A stretch of DNA of 64,000 nt from Isoetes taiwanensis (taxonomy: Eukaryota; Streptophyta; Lycopodiopsida; Isoetales; Isoetaceae), in the NCBI GenBank assembly GCA_021234155.1, contig JAJEKV010000008.1:6200945-6264944 (forward strand), read 5' to 3'. Below, piece by piece: positions 46,337-56,700 of this stretch; the first letter of the stretch is position 1; each line of letters begins with the position of its first letter. The notes beneath the pieces are model-generated. The model ran no database searches and was not told the origin of the DNA. It was given only the letters and a program-made list of their open reading frames with translations. The position numbers were made by a program, and so were the translations under genes.

Positions 46337-46891
46337 CATTAGAGGAAATTTGAGATCTCATTTCATCCCCATAAGAATCCTCCAATGGAATGGCTACCCT
46401 CTATTAACTGCAATTAATGTAGCACCAACAACTTTATTGCTGTCATTTTTCCCCCATAACTTTTGATCCACTTGTCAAAATGTTGCGGCGTTTGTTGCAT
46501 TAGATGCGGAATGAAAAGATCTTTCCAATGATATATGGTTATGATGTATTTCAATATGGTCATATGCGTTAACCTTAAAAAAATATGATTTTTTGCTTAT
46601 TTCTTATATATTTATATCGTAAAAAATATATGAATGGGTTATCACTAGATAGATCTTGTGAAGACGAACCCATTGCTACAAAAAGTTTTTGAATCGGAGT
46701 TCTGGATCAAAAGTTATAATGGAAAAATGATACTACAGAAGTTAGTTGCAGCTGCATTAATTACAGGCTGCCACATAATACTGGAATGAGATATACTGGA
46801 GCTCTTCTCTTATTGGACAGTTTAAAAAGCTGACATGGCATTTTAAGCATCCCTTAATGGGACAAAATGTGATCTCATTTTTCCTCTAATG
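46337..46891. mobile_element. MITE-like insertion in gag, 555 bp
   Basis: Inverted ends: CATTAGAGGAAATTTGAGAT at 46337 and the inverse CATTAGAGGAAAAATGAGAT read from 46891, followed on both sides by CATTT and ATCCC/GTCCC. It splits gag between the LYVPGI segment and [10 protein letters not shown]. No coding capacity. The target duplication could not be fixed by eye. Confidence 0.7.
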
Positions 46892-47655
46892 CCCGGCACA
46901 TATAGCCTCAAGCGCATGAATTCGTCAGTATAGGCTTGAACTGACATACTCTTCTGCTCCAACCTGTAGAAAGTCTGTATCTGTTGGCACTTATGTGCAC
47001 AGGGCACATAGTGCGACTTAAAAGCCTTTGCAAACTTCTTAAACTTGCACCTGCTCCTGTCCAAATGCTTTGCCCTAGCATAACCCTTCCATCAAATTCT
47101 TGCTGCACCGGTGAGGTTGGTGGTGGCGACCTTACCTGTATCCTTCTCAGTCATACCATATGATTTCCCAAATTCCTTCATCTCGTCTAACCAAAATTCC
47201 GCATTAAGACCTCCCCTGGATTTCCCATCAAACTGGGCTAATTTCCTGTTCTTCCATATGCTTGTAATGGCTGTGTCCACGGTCTTACGATATTCCTTAT
47301 CCTTCTTAACATGGTGACCTGACGACACGGATGATTCGGAAGATTCAAAGGTGTCAGTCTGTGAAGACGTGGCCCTCTCGGTAGAAGAGCTTCTACGTCG
47401 CTTGGCATGGTGTCTCTTCTGTACAGGCACGGGTGCTGGTGCCGGTGTGGGTGGCTGCTCGGGTGGTGGACTCGGCGGTAATGGCGGTAACTCCGGTCCA
47501 TTTTCAGGTGCAAACCGCGGAGGGTTTGTGTTCAACACGTAGGCTTGCAGCTCTATTAACTGCCTCTTCATCAAAAGGAGCTCTTGCTCGGGTGTCAATC
47601 TGCCAGCATCCGGAGGGGTATGCCAAGAAGCATTTCGTACACCGTCTATATACAC
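46892..47655 (-). pseudogene. gag: LTR retrotransposon gag (interrupted)
   Basis: Capsid-type polyprotein in several frames: a start region near 47650 (SWHTPPDAGRLTPEQELLL), a Pro-rich then basic Ser-rich linker, QFDGKSRGGLNAEFWLDEM (about 47210), and after a frame change FAKAFKSHYVP and RLEQKSMSVQAYTDEFMRLR (about 46950), the classic Ty3-type gag core. The MITE-like insert follows, then 46317 onward continues with [15 protein letters not shown] and the zinc knuckle in the pol frame. Confidence 0.75.
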
Positions 47656-47888
47656 ATAAGAAGGTATAAGCGAGTGTAATATTATACAAAGTGTCACAAT
47701 GAAGACCATTTTGAACAGTACAATGAAACATAAGAAAATAGTACATATATATTATGTGATGGCTCATTGAAAATGCCAATCAAAAATTACATTTATAAGC
47801 AATACAAAGAGTTAATAATTGTCAAAACATATTTAAGAACTAGGTCCCTCATCTTCCTCCATAGGCTGTGGAGGTGGCCGATAGCGCA

Positions 47889-49244
47889 TTAAGGTGGTGC
47901 TGGGACTAGCAGAGAGGGCGGCCGAGCTGCTGCATCTGGTGGTAGGCAAGTCGCCAAAGGTGCTGCGACAAGGAGACGCATGTTAGCCCAGCCCGCAACG
48001 TCGCCCAATGCCACAATAGCAAGATCTCGTCGGACCAAAGTAACAGTGGTGGCATGATAATCAATTTTCTTGTGGCCCGCCAAGGTGGATAATGCACAGA
48101 GTGCCCACCAAGATGCTTCAGATTGAGGCCCCAAATACTTGGAGAAGAAAAGGACCTCACCTTGTCGGAAAGCAGAAAGGAAAAATCGGGTCAACTGACT
48201 GCCCATTGCCTTAACCCGTGGATCCCTCGAGGTTTCCGTTTCCTTTTTCAAGTTGATGGATATCTTTTCCGGCTCGGCCTCTTCTTTATCATCCCCGAAG
48301 AGACTTATCTTGGCATCACAAAGGTCTTCCTCACCCTGATCCACCTCTGCCATAGTGATCTCCAATGGCTGACTTGTAGGAGGAGGTCGCATGATAGCCG
48401 CAAACTGCTCCGCAAAAGGCTGTGTATCATCGGTCAATATGAACTGTCGGAGAGATAAGAGGGTCTCAACGGGCTCTATCTCCTCTGGCCGAAATGTAAA
48501 CAATTCTTGGACTTGCGGCGGATGCACAACAGGCGTTGTGAAATCGACGAAGTCATCCGGGCAGAACTCTGCAAGCTCATAAAGGACTTCAAGCTTTCGC
48601 CGGCCGCGCATGTCGGCGATAACGCGGTAAGCCCACATGATATCTTCCAAAATAAGATACTCTTGGTTGTTCAAGAGTATAGTGGGAAGAAGATCTAGCC
48701 CTTCAAGCTTTAGGGCTTTATCACGGCCTGTCGGTGCCTCCGTAGCCAGTTGCTTCCATCTTATAAAATCATGCTCATCGACGACTTCATCGACTTCATC
48801 GTCCTCTGGGTCAGGGGGTACTGGCGTGGTAGACTGCTCTGCAGGTATCTGTACATCTTCTATGTACTGGTCCATGACGATTGCCAGTGCAAAACAGGCT
48901 TCAAAACAAAGCTCGCGGTCAATGGTGACAATAGGAAGGTCAGTCCCTCTTCTCCTAATGCCCCTGAGAACATTACGTGCATGATCATCATCTCCTAACA
49001 TCTCTACCAAGGTGTTGAAGTCGAGGTACAGCTGGGAGTCTGCTTCGTTGAAGACACATGCAGGCACAATCTCTTCGTAGAAGAACTGAAGAAAACGTGC
49101 ATAGTCAGGATGAGCTTGCATGTTGTGGATAAGATCCACTTGCTGGATCAAATGAGGGTGCAGTACGTCAAAGGGAACCGCAGGGTCCCAATGTTCACCG
49201 TCCAGGTACCATTGCTGTAGAGTAGGGCGGTCCATCACGAACAA
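47889..49244 (-). CDS. Accessory ORF C: N-terminal motif plus H2A-like histone-fold C-terminus (451 aa)
   Basis: Intact frame between ORF B and gag, same strand. Residues 25-55 contain IQQVDLIHNMQAHPDYARF, a motif also found in ORF B ([20 protein letters not shown]), so the two ORFs are probably paralogues. The middle is acidic (PEDDEVDEVVDEHD). The last 104 residues (47892-48203) resemble a histone fold, best H2A: LTRFF, then LAGHKKID (H2A LAGNAARD), then TLVRRDLAIVALGD (H2A IVPRHIQLAVRND), then ANMRLL (H2A LSKLL), with a Pro-rich tail. The similarity is weak residue by residue but collinear, and it sits next to an ORF with an unmistakable H3 domain. The histone-fold call is inference. Confidence 0.5.
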   Translation of the reverse strand: MFVMDRPTLQQWYLDGEHWDPAVPFDVLHPHLIQQVDLIHNMQAHPDYARFLQFFYEEIVPACVFNEADSQLYLDFNTLVEMLGDDDHARNVLRGIRRRGTDLPIVTIDRELCFEACFALAIVMDQYIEDVQIPAEQSTTPVPPDPEDDEVDEVVDEHDFIRWKQLATEAPTGRDKALKLEGLDLLPTILLNNQEYLILEDIMWAYRVIADMRGRRKLEVLYELAEFCPDDFVDFTTPVVHPPQVQELFTFRPEEIEPVETLLSLRQFILTDDTQPFAEQFAAIMRPPPTSQPLEITMAEVDQGEEDLCDAKISLFGDDKEEAEPEKISINLKKETETSRDPRVKAMGSQLTRFFLSAFRQGEVLFFSKYLGPQSEASWWALCALSTLAGHKKIDYHATTVTLVRRDLAIVALGDVAGWANMRLLVAAPLATCLPPDAAARPPSLLVPAPP

Positions 49245-49506
49245 GGAACAAGGGAGGAGGAAGAAGGCGTTGAAGGCAAAGAGAGAAATGAAACCCTAAT
49301 GTCCAAAAAGTGACTTTATACCTTTTTGGCACGTTTTCCTAGGTAAGAAAAAAAATTATTATTTATTTAATAATTTACATTTATATATACAGAAAATCAT
49401 TAAAAGACACCGTCTAATTCCATATTTCCTAAAAAAAAAGTATTTACATAAATATACTACATGAAGTTTATACAATGTCAACGGAAAAATGGAAAATCTT
49501 TGGCAG

Positions 49507-50487
49507 CTAGTGAAAGTCGCCTCGGATTCTTCGCGCCAGCTGCAGGTCCTTAGGCATTATGGTCACTCGCTTCACGTGAATAGCGCACAAGTTTGCATCG
49601 CTCAAAATCTCAATAAGGTAGGCTTCAGCAGCCTCCTGAAGTGCAAGTAAAGCAAAAGCCTGAAACCTCATGTCGGTCTTGAAATCTTGGGCAATTTCCC
49701 GGACAAGACGTTGGAAAGGTAGCCGGCGTATCAAGGTGTCAGTAGTCTTCTGATACTTGCGTATCTCACGTAGAGCTACTGTACCTGGTCGAAACCTGTG
49801 GGGCTTCCTCGGGTTGGCATCAGGCTTGGGCAATGGTAGGGTCTTACCACCAGTCGAGGGGTGTTTTGCCCTTTGTACCATCCGTTCCCGACGTTGTGCT
49901 GACGTGTTCTCGCCGATCTCAGCGTCCTTCTGCAGTCGGGTCCTGTAATGGACGCCTCCCCGCCTTGGTTTTGTGAACTTCCTCTTCGGGTTACCCACTC
50001 TGTCCTCTCTTCCTTGAACAACATTTTCGTCTGTACTCTGCTGTGTTTGGGCAACCTCTTCTGCTCTACGGATCCGCTCTGTCTCAGCATCTCGGGCCTC
50101 CTTGTCCTGGCGCACTTGAGTTCGCCGTGCAATCTCTGCATGATACCGGGCCGGGTGAGCTTGCATGTCGGCTTCTATGAGGTCCATGCGGTCCTGTGTG
50201 ATTTCAGATGGGAGATCATCGAAGATGAAGCTATGTAATTCTTCATTCCAATAGAAAGGGGGAAGATTATAATGATCCAAATACATGAGCACATGGCCTT
50301 TCCCTAGGTAATAGAAACATGCAGCTCTCTCTTCTGGAAGGCCACTAGCAATCTGTTGGAGATCCTCTAACCTTGCAAGGTGCATAATCCTTTGAGCTTC
50401 CTCTCGGATAAGCTCTACAGGGTCCTCCTCTGGGCTCGGCAGCGAATAGAACTTAGTTATGGCATAAGCTTGGTCAGGCTGTTCCAT
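49507..50487 (-). CDS. Accessory ORF B: fusion protein with a C-terminal histone H3 domain (326 aa)
   Basis: Intact frame of the LTR retrotransposon. Residues 1-120 are a retroelement-specific region with the MQAHP motif shared with ORF C. Residues 120-205 are charged and basic ([12 protein letters not shown]). [11 protein letters not shown] near residue 210 recalls the H3 tail around K9-K14 (STGGK kept, K9 position altered). Residues 230-326 (49800-49510) are a full H3 core: [69 protein letters not shown]. By eye about four in five residues match canonical H3. Loop 1 has canonical length, so it is not CENH3-like. No intron. It follows a short frame (50457-50711) that may be its true N-terminus. 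Confidence 0.88.
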   Translation of the reverse strand: MEQPDQAYAITKFYSLPSPEEDPVELIREEAQRIMHLARLEDLQQIASGLPEERAACFYYLGKGHVLMYLDHYNLPPFYWNEELHSFIFDDLPSEITQDRMDLIEADMQAHPARYHAEIARRTQVRQDKEARDAETERIRRAEEVAQTQQSTDENVVQGREDRVGNPKRKFTKPRRGGVHYRTRLQKDAEIGENTSAQRRERMVQRAKHPSTGGKTLPLPKPDANPRKPHRFRPGTVALREIRKYQKTTDTLIRRLPFQRLVREIAQDFKTDMRFQAFALLALQEAAEAYLIEILSDANLCAIHVKRVTIMPKDLQLARRIRGDFH

Positions 50488-50711
50488 AAGAGTATATTAG
50501 AGTGATTTGCAGCATTCAACTTCATAAGAAACCGTTCATTAAAATGAAAGATAGGGTATGGAATTCGTCGGCTCTCAGCAAAATGGGTCACAAGCAGGTC
50601 TAAAATCACATCGACGTCGTCACTCTCGTCCGCCAGATGGTCTACGAGCACACTGTAGAGCTGATAGAGGGTCATCTTCTTTAGGTCGACGGTAAGTTTG
50701 AAGCGCGACAT
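50457..50711 (-). CDS. Accessory ORF A: probable N-terminal part of ORF B
   Basis: 85-codon frame ([20 protein letters not shown] start) overlapping the first 31 bp of ORF B in another frame. Acidic with [18 protein letters not shown] one-base indel would join it to ORF B, giving a protein of about 400 aa; alternatively ORF B starts by reinitiation. Confidence 0.5.
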   Translation of the reverse strand: MSRFKLTVDLKKMTLYQLYSVLVDHLADESDDVDVILDLLVTHFAESRRIPYPIFHFNERFLMKLNAANHSNILLWNSLTKLMP

Positions 50712-51250
50712 GGTGACAGACGGTATGTACTAGCAGCAAAGAAGTGTGGCGCTTGAGGTAAAACAGGTGGCGTTAGACTCTAGATGGAGGCGCTACCTCT
50801 TAGGGTAGCAGCAGTGTAGTGATCAAGGTCGGCTATGGCGGAAGAACAGCTCAAATCCGGTGGCTATGGCGGCAAGAAGACGACCCAGAAAACACACTTC
50901 CAAAAAGGGAAAATACAAAGTTGAACTAACTTTCTTTTTTTTCAAAAACTTTTACAATTTTTTTTTTTATAAAAAAAACGGACGCATATTTTTATACGGC
51001 GGACCGTATATGGGCGCTTGTTGCATTATACGCTCATAACTTTTAATTCTAAACACCTAATCCGCAAGCAGCGCCCATCTTGGATTCTAGCCTTGGGGTC
51101 GCCATTTGAACCTCGGAAAACGTGCCCCCTAGGGTATTTGGGATGTGCCGAGCTGTTGGAACCATTTTCGCCTTCATCTGAGCTACCTACAAAAAGTGGC
51201 CAATCTAAACCTGGATCCTCCAGTCACACCTTTTTTCCCCCAAAATCGCC
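50712..51250. other. Leader of the LTR retrotransposon and LINE 5' junction region
   Basis: Non-coding, with T- and A-runs at 50930-50980 and CCGTATAT-type words near 51005. The 5' border of the inserted LINE lies in about 50950-51300 but no target duplication was found. Confidence 0.4.
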
Positions 51251-51329
51251 CTAAACTTCCTAAATCCCACAATGTACCTCATCAACCTAGCACAAGACTA
51301 CATCACTGAGAAGTTAGGCATGTCATGTC

Positions 51330-52220
51330 AAGGTCCTTAACAAACCAGTAGGCCAAGGATTGGAGGAATCCAAAGACTTAATAAGCCCTACTGAAGTATT
51401 GAACCCGAAAGATCATAAAGGGAAAGGGGTAATCTGCCTGGAACAGAAGGAGATGGTTGTCACACCTGCTCATCAGCTCAGGAAAAATACCCTTACTATT
51501 CAGGAATCTGAATTTCCTCCAGTCAATACATACCCTGAGTCTTCTGACTCAGGTCTTTCCATAGGGGGTACACTTCTGCTCAAAGGAGAGGGTTCTTAAA
51601 TCCATGAAGAAGTAACTCCTAAAAGCATTAATTTCTCCACTCCTGGAAAAATTACACAGAGCCCTGATATGGGAGATATCCTCTTGGACATAATGGAGAG
51701 AGAACAAGAGATTGAAAATGGGGAGAGGGTCCCTGCCACCCCAACTGAGTTTTTAACTCCAGCAAATACAGTGTATGAAAACAAGTTTAAATTCTATACA
51801 AAATCCCCAATGGAGGATCTGCCCATGGACACTGAGAGGATAGGAGAAAGATTTGATCAAGAAGATGATTCAATTATGATGGACTCTACTTTAACTCCTA
51901 TAAGTCCTGTCAAAGGCCAGGGTGAAGTGGACCATGATGAGCACAGACCTATAACACCATCTAGCCTAGGACTGGAGAAATCCAGTGGACTAATAAGTCT
52001 AGATGGCCAGGTAGTGCTGACTAAGATATCAAATGGTCTGGGATCAAACCCAATAAACCCAATTGAGTATAAGAAGGAGGGGTCGATTGCCAAAAAGGAT
52101 GATCTTGAGGTATTCTACACTCCTATGATAAAAAAATGCAATAAAAAGGTTCAGTTCTCAGCTGACAGCCCAGCCTTTAACTTAAGGTCTCAGGCTAGAA
52201 CTAAGTGCCCTGCTCAATGA
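51330..52220 (+). pseudogene. LINE ORF1 (one stop)
   Basis: Acidic, Pro/Ser/Thr-rich protein, possibly 5' truncated. Open from about 51330 (QGLEESKDLISPTEV) with TAA at 51597-51599, then continuing in the same frame (EEVTPKSINFSTPGKI) to TGA 52218-52220. No RNA-binding or zinc-knuckle motif is seen. The stop overlaps the ORF2 start as ATGA, which suggests termination-reinitiation. Confidence 0.55.
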
Positions 52221-55200
52221 GGATAGTCACTTGGAATATGAGGGGGATAAAGGGCCCCCTCAAAAGAAAGAGAGCACTCATAGCTCTTAAGGAGATGAAA
52301 GCTGACATTATTTTGTTACAGGAACATAGACTTCCAAGTTTTGAATCCCAACACTTGGGGTCTTGGATCATTCCCAATGGAGTCTCTGTATATGCCCAAG
52401 CTGATGGGACAAAGGGGGGCATCTGTATGGCTTGGAAAGGTTTTGGCTGCTGTCAGAAATTCACACATAGCTCAGGGAGATGGACTGTAGCTGTCTTAGA
52501 GAAAGGAGCAGAAAAATTGGGAATTTTCAATGTCTATGCATCCACTGAACCAAACGAAAGGGCTGATCAGTGGACTCAAATGAAACAATGGATAGTTGGC
52601 AATCAAGTGGAAAATTACTTGATAGCAGGTGACTTCAATAACACACCACAATGGGATCAAAAGTTAGGGAAGAAATTGAATATGTCTAAAAGGGAATCTG
52701 CTGCTTGGGATTTACTGATAACTGAGTGTGTATATATCCCCCCATCTTCATCTCAAACTTATTCCTGGAGTAATAAGAGAAAGGGAGATGATAGAACATA
52801 CTGCCTGCTAGATAGATTCTATCTCTGCAATAAATCTCTTCTCAACTGGGATAATATGGTAGTTACTGGCGACACAGGGAATTCTATTTCTGACCATATC
52901 CCACAATACCTAGATGACAAGATGGTTGCATGTAAGGGTGGTCAGAACATCCCATTCAAATTCAACACAGAACTGTTGAAATGCAAAAGATTTTGTGATG
53001 AATTCAAAATCTTCTATAGTTCCTTGCCACCTCTACCAAAAACTGAGTCAATGAAAGCATTCACCATTAGGCTGAGGGAATTCAAGGGCTGGATTAAAAG
53101 ATGGGGCAGAGAATGGATTAAAGAGAAGAGGAAAGAGAAATGTGAGATTTATCTCAAGATCAGTGAAATAAGAAGGAAACTTTTTCAGGATAAGAATAAC
53201 AAACTGGCACAGCAAGAAGAGGAGGAGCTTGAGAAAAAGGTAAAGGCAATTGAAGAGAGAGAGGCTAAATCACTTGCAGTAAGGAGTAGATGTAAATACA
53301 TCAATGGTATGGATAATGGAGGTTTAGCTTTCTTCTTCAGGGCAGCAAAAAGTAGAATCTTGAATAATGGTATTGTGAAGGTAAATGATGACAGAGGGAA
53401 AGTCATTGAAGATCAAAAGGAAATAGAAGGTTTTTTCCATGATGAATATAGGAAGATGTTCCAGAATTACCAAGTACATGAAAAAGTGATTGATAATTTC
53501 TTTCAGAATATTCCTAAAGCTAAGGAGGAGTTAAAAGATGATGAACTTTTAGCAGTTCCCCAAGAGAAAGAAATTTGGGAGACTCTCAAATCTATGGCTG
53601 CTGGGAAAAGCCCTGGACCAGATGGATTCCAGCCCGAATTCTATGTGGAATTTTGGGAAATAATGAAAGATGACTTGATAACTTTTTTTCAAGGCTCTTG
53701 GAAAGCCACTAGCCTCAACCCAGCCATAAATGCTGGACACATTACACTTATTCCAAAGGTGGATTGTCCAAAAGGGATTGGGGACTGGAGACCGATTTCT
53801 TTAACAAACACAAGCTACAAAGTCTTAGCTAAGATATTGGCAAATAGATTAAAAATGTTTCTGCACTCAACAATTAATCCCTGCCAATCAGCTTTTTTAC
53901 CTCAGAGGAATATAATGGAAAATTATATTGGAGCTGCTGAAGGTCTGCATTGGAACAAAAGATCAGGACAAAATTGTATGTTACTCAAGTTGGATTTCAA
54001 AAGGGCATATGATACAATAAGCTTGCAGTTCTTAGAGAAAGCTATGACACATATTGGGCTTCCAAGCAATGTCTACCAAAAGGTTTGGAGCTTTAATGTA
54101 AATTCAGCATCAGCATTAATTATCAATGGCACACCTACCAAGTTGTTTAAGTGTCAAAGAGGGGTTAGACAGGGATGCCCATTGGCCCCTTACCTGTTCC
54201 TCATTGTGGCTGAGATGGTAACAAGGAAAGCAGAGCCTTCAGCTACCAGATAATAAAGGTCCCTTCACTATGATGCAATATGCAGACGATACTTTTGTAT
54301 TTTTGGATAAAGAAGATAAGAGTTTGGAAAACTTTCTGTCAGCTATGGATAAATTTGGTGATGCTGCAGGAGTCAGACTAAACAAAAACAAGAGTGCCAT
54401 AATTTATGACTCACGAGATACAATGCTACAAGGGATCAAAGTGTTAAGTTCCAATTCTGCCACAAGTATCCTGGGAATTCCTTTGTCAATTAACAGTTCT
54501 TTGCAGGGTATATGGGAACCCATTGTGACCAGAATAAAGAAGAAGTTGTCCATGTATACCTCCTCATTATCTCTGGCAGGAAGAATTGAAATTGCAAATG
54601 CTGTAATAAGTAGCACACATGTGTACTTCTCGTCTGCTATAGTTGGAGACAAAAACTCTTACAATAAAATGGAGGCAGCAATAAGGAAATTTATATGGCA
54701 AGACTCTCACAAGGTGGCATGGGCAGACCTAATTAAATCTAAAAAAGAAGGAGGTATGGGCTGTAAGGACATGTTCATTCAAGCTCAGGCACTAGCAGCT
54801 AAAATGATATGGAAAGCAATTTTTGCCACAAAGCCATCCCCTGCTTTACAATTGGTGAAATATTGGATTCAGGAATCCTTCCCTGTAGGAAGCCATACTC
54901 TAAAACATCAACTTCCAGACTCGGCTTTCTTCCAATTGTCCCCTTGCCCAGGTACTTCTAACATTCTTAAAAGGATGCTGGAGGCCTAGAACAATGCATC
55001 ATTGTGCTATAGACCTCCTAATATTGATGCTACATGTAAAGAGGTGAATTTCTTTTGGCACCCTGATTTTGCACCAGAAAATATAGGTTGTCTTGCTTTG
55101 AAACACCCACAGAAGTATATGCAGTGGCATAAGAATGGAATTAAAACATTTGAGGATCTCAGAATACAGGATAGATGGATGTCTTGGGAGGAATTTGCAG

Positions 55201-55958
55201 ATAAGACAAACGGATCTGAACTAGACAAAGAAATTTTCAGGGTTGTTATGAGCAGGATAGAAGGATATGATGAGTTTAGTAACAACTCAAGTACATGGCA
55301 TTTGAATAATAAGGAATGGTACTCGGTCAGAGAAATTTACAAAGCTCTGGTGCCAAATAAACCATCCAAGGCAGGTCCCCTATGGCAGTGTAATGAAGAC
55401 AAACTTGCAGATATATGTGCTCAAGGATGGTCAAGTTATTCTGCAAATAAAATTAAAGCCTTTAGGTGGCTGGCAGTACACCAGAGTTTGCAAACAAATC
55501 AAAAAAGAGCTAAATTTGATAGGTCTGTATCAGGTTTATGCCCTCAGTGTGGACAGCTAGAAACTTCAAATCATGTCTTCACATGTTCATGGTTAACTGA
55601 ATTTTGGAGTTGGTCTGCCCAGATTAATAAAGAAGCCCCTACTGATCAAAATTTGCTTAGTTTTTGGGATACCAATGATAGACTGGAGAGTACCACAAGA
55701 ACTTTGAGCTGCTGGGTTGTCTGGCTACACAGAAACAGGGTTGTGATCAATAATCAACCTCCTTCCATCATTTGGCTTAAGAGAGCTTTTGTAGACATTA
55801 TCCAAATCACTGCCATAGCTCACAGGATGCTCAAAGGAAAGAAATATGATTCAGCTTGGAATTCTCTGGGGAAATTCTATGGTTTATATGATTTCTTTCT
55901 AACTAATCTAACCATTTCAGATGATGTACTGCACAGATGCACAGAGGAGGCTCAATAG
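52217..55958 (+). pseudogene. LINE ORF2: APE endonuclease, reverse transcriptase, Cys-rich finger
   Basis: Endonuclease (52217-52930): TWNMRG, LLQEHRL, AGDFN, SDH. RT (about 53580-54400): KSPGPDGFQPEFY, LIPKVDCP, DWRPISL, KLDFKRAYDTI, GVRQGCPLAPYLF, then after a frameshift near 54220 MQYADDTF. The C-terminal finger region has LCPQCGQLETSNHVFTC (about 55540). TAG at 54987-54989 also interrupts the frame. The set of motifs is that of plant L1-type LINEs. Confidence 0.85.
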
Positions 55959-55968
55959 AGTTGGGAGT

Positions 55969-56307
55969 ATGGATCGAGCAATGGGAGTGGCTGAAGATTC
56001 AGAGGATGAAGATACCCAATTGTCTCAAGCTGAACTGGAGGAAAGGCTGATCCAGCTCAAGCAGGCGGTTATACATGCTAAGGCCATTAAGAAAGTGCTG
56101 AAACGGGCTGAAGTGTGGAGGTATAACAGTCTTAAGCCTTACTTCACCTCTCTTTACCATAAGTGGCAGCAGAAAAGAGAGGCCAACGTGTTGCTGCTCC
56201 TTGATTTTACAAACTTCCAGACTTGTGTACTGGACACTCTCCTTACAATCCTTGGAAACTGGAGAGTTGCTGATATTACAATAGAGGATTTACTGGATGA
56301 GGACTGA
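55969..56307 (+). CDS. LINE third ORF, about 113 aa, intact
   Basis: Follows the ORF2 stop by 10 bp if it starts at ATG 55969 (MDRAMGVAEDSEDED); an upstream ATG at 55921 would overlap ORF2. The protein has an acidic start, then a helical, probably coiled-coil stretch (ELEERLIQLKQAVIHAKAIK) and an aromatic-rich basic region (RYNSLKPYFTSLYHKW). No known domain. A third ORF is unusual for plant L1-type LINEs. Confidence 0.5.
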   Translation: MDRAMGVAEDSEDEDTQLSQAELEERLIQLKQAVIHAKAIKKVLKRAEVWRYNSLKPYFTSLYHKWQQKREANVLLLLDFTNFQTCVLDTLLTILGNWRVADITIEDLLDED

Positions 56308-56563
56308 AGTGGGAAACAGACCCAAAGGAAACTTTCTGATGCAAAAACGCTATATTATCTTGGTTAAACAGATTATTAGTATAGCTATATTACTATGGTA
56401 CATGGATCCCTTTTATAAGGACCATGTAACACATTTTGGCATCATGTATCCTTTGCATATGGATCATGAATTTTGGCCGAATAGTATCATGCACCTATTA
56501 GGTATGTCTGCAATGATATACCATCTGATGTATCTTTCTTAGATGAAATATAAAAACAACCTT

Positions 56564-56607
<44 letters not shown>

Positions 56608-56681
56608 AGCTTAAACTCGCACTCAACTACCGATCTAATGGGTTAGAGATTTGGTCAGTGCTATGATTTCGATCAGCCAAA

Positions 56682-56698
56682 ATCACGGCTCTGATACC
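56682..56698 (-). other. Primer-binding site of the LTR retrotransposon
   Basis: Minus strand TGGTATCAGAGCCGTGA, two bases inside the 5' LTR. Complementary to the 3' end of plant initiator-Met tRNA. Confidence 0.9.
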
Positions 56699-56700
56699 AC

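Larger units (their letters stand above)
51251..56605 (+). mobile_element. LINE inserted in the LTR retrotransposon leader, opposite orientation
   Basis: Non-LTR retrotransposon with ORF1 (from 51360 or earlier), ORF2 with APE endonuclease, RT and Cys-rich finger, a third ORF, and a poly(A) tail at 56570-56605. It interrupts the leader between the primer-binding site (56682-56698) and ORF A, so it is younger than the LTR element. The 5' border is approximate. Confidence 0.85.

Noticed and set aside
49507-50487. A host replication-type or centromeric H3 gene that happens to lie here
   Set aside because: The H3 part is the C-terminal end of a longer intact frame inside the LTRs, on the strand of the element, and the paralogous neighbour ORF shares its N-terminal motif. 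Loop 1 has canonical length, which argues against CENH3.
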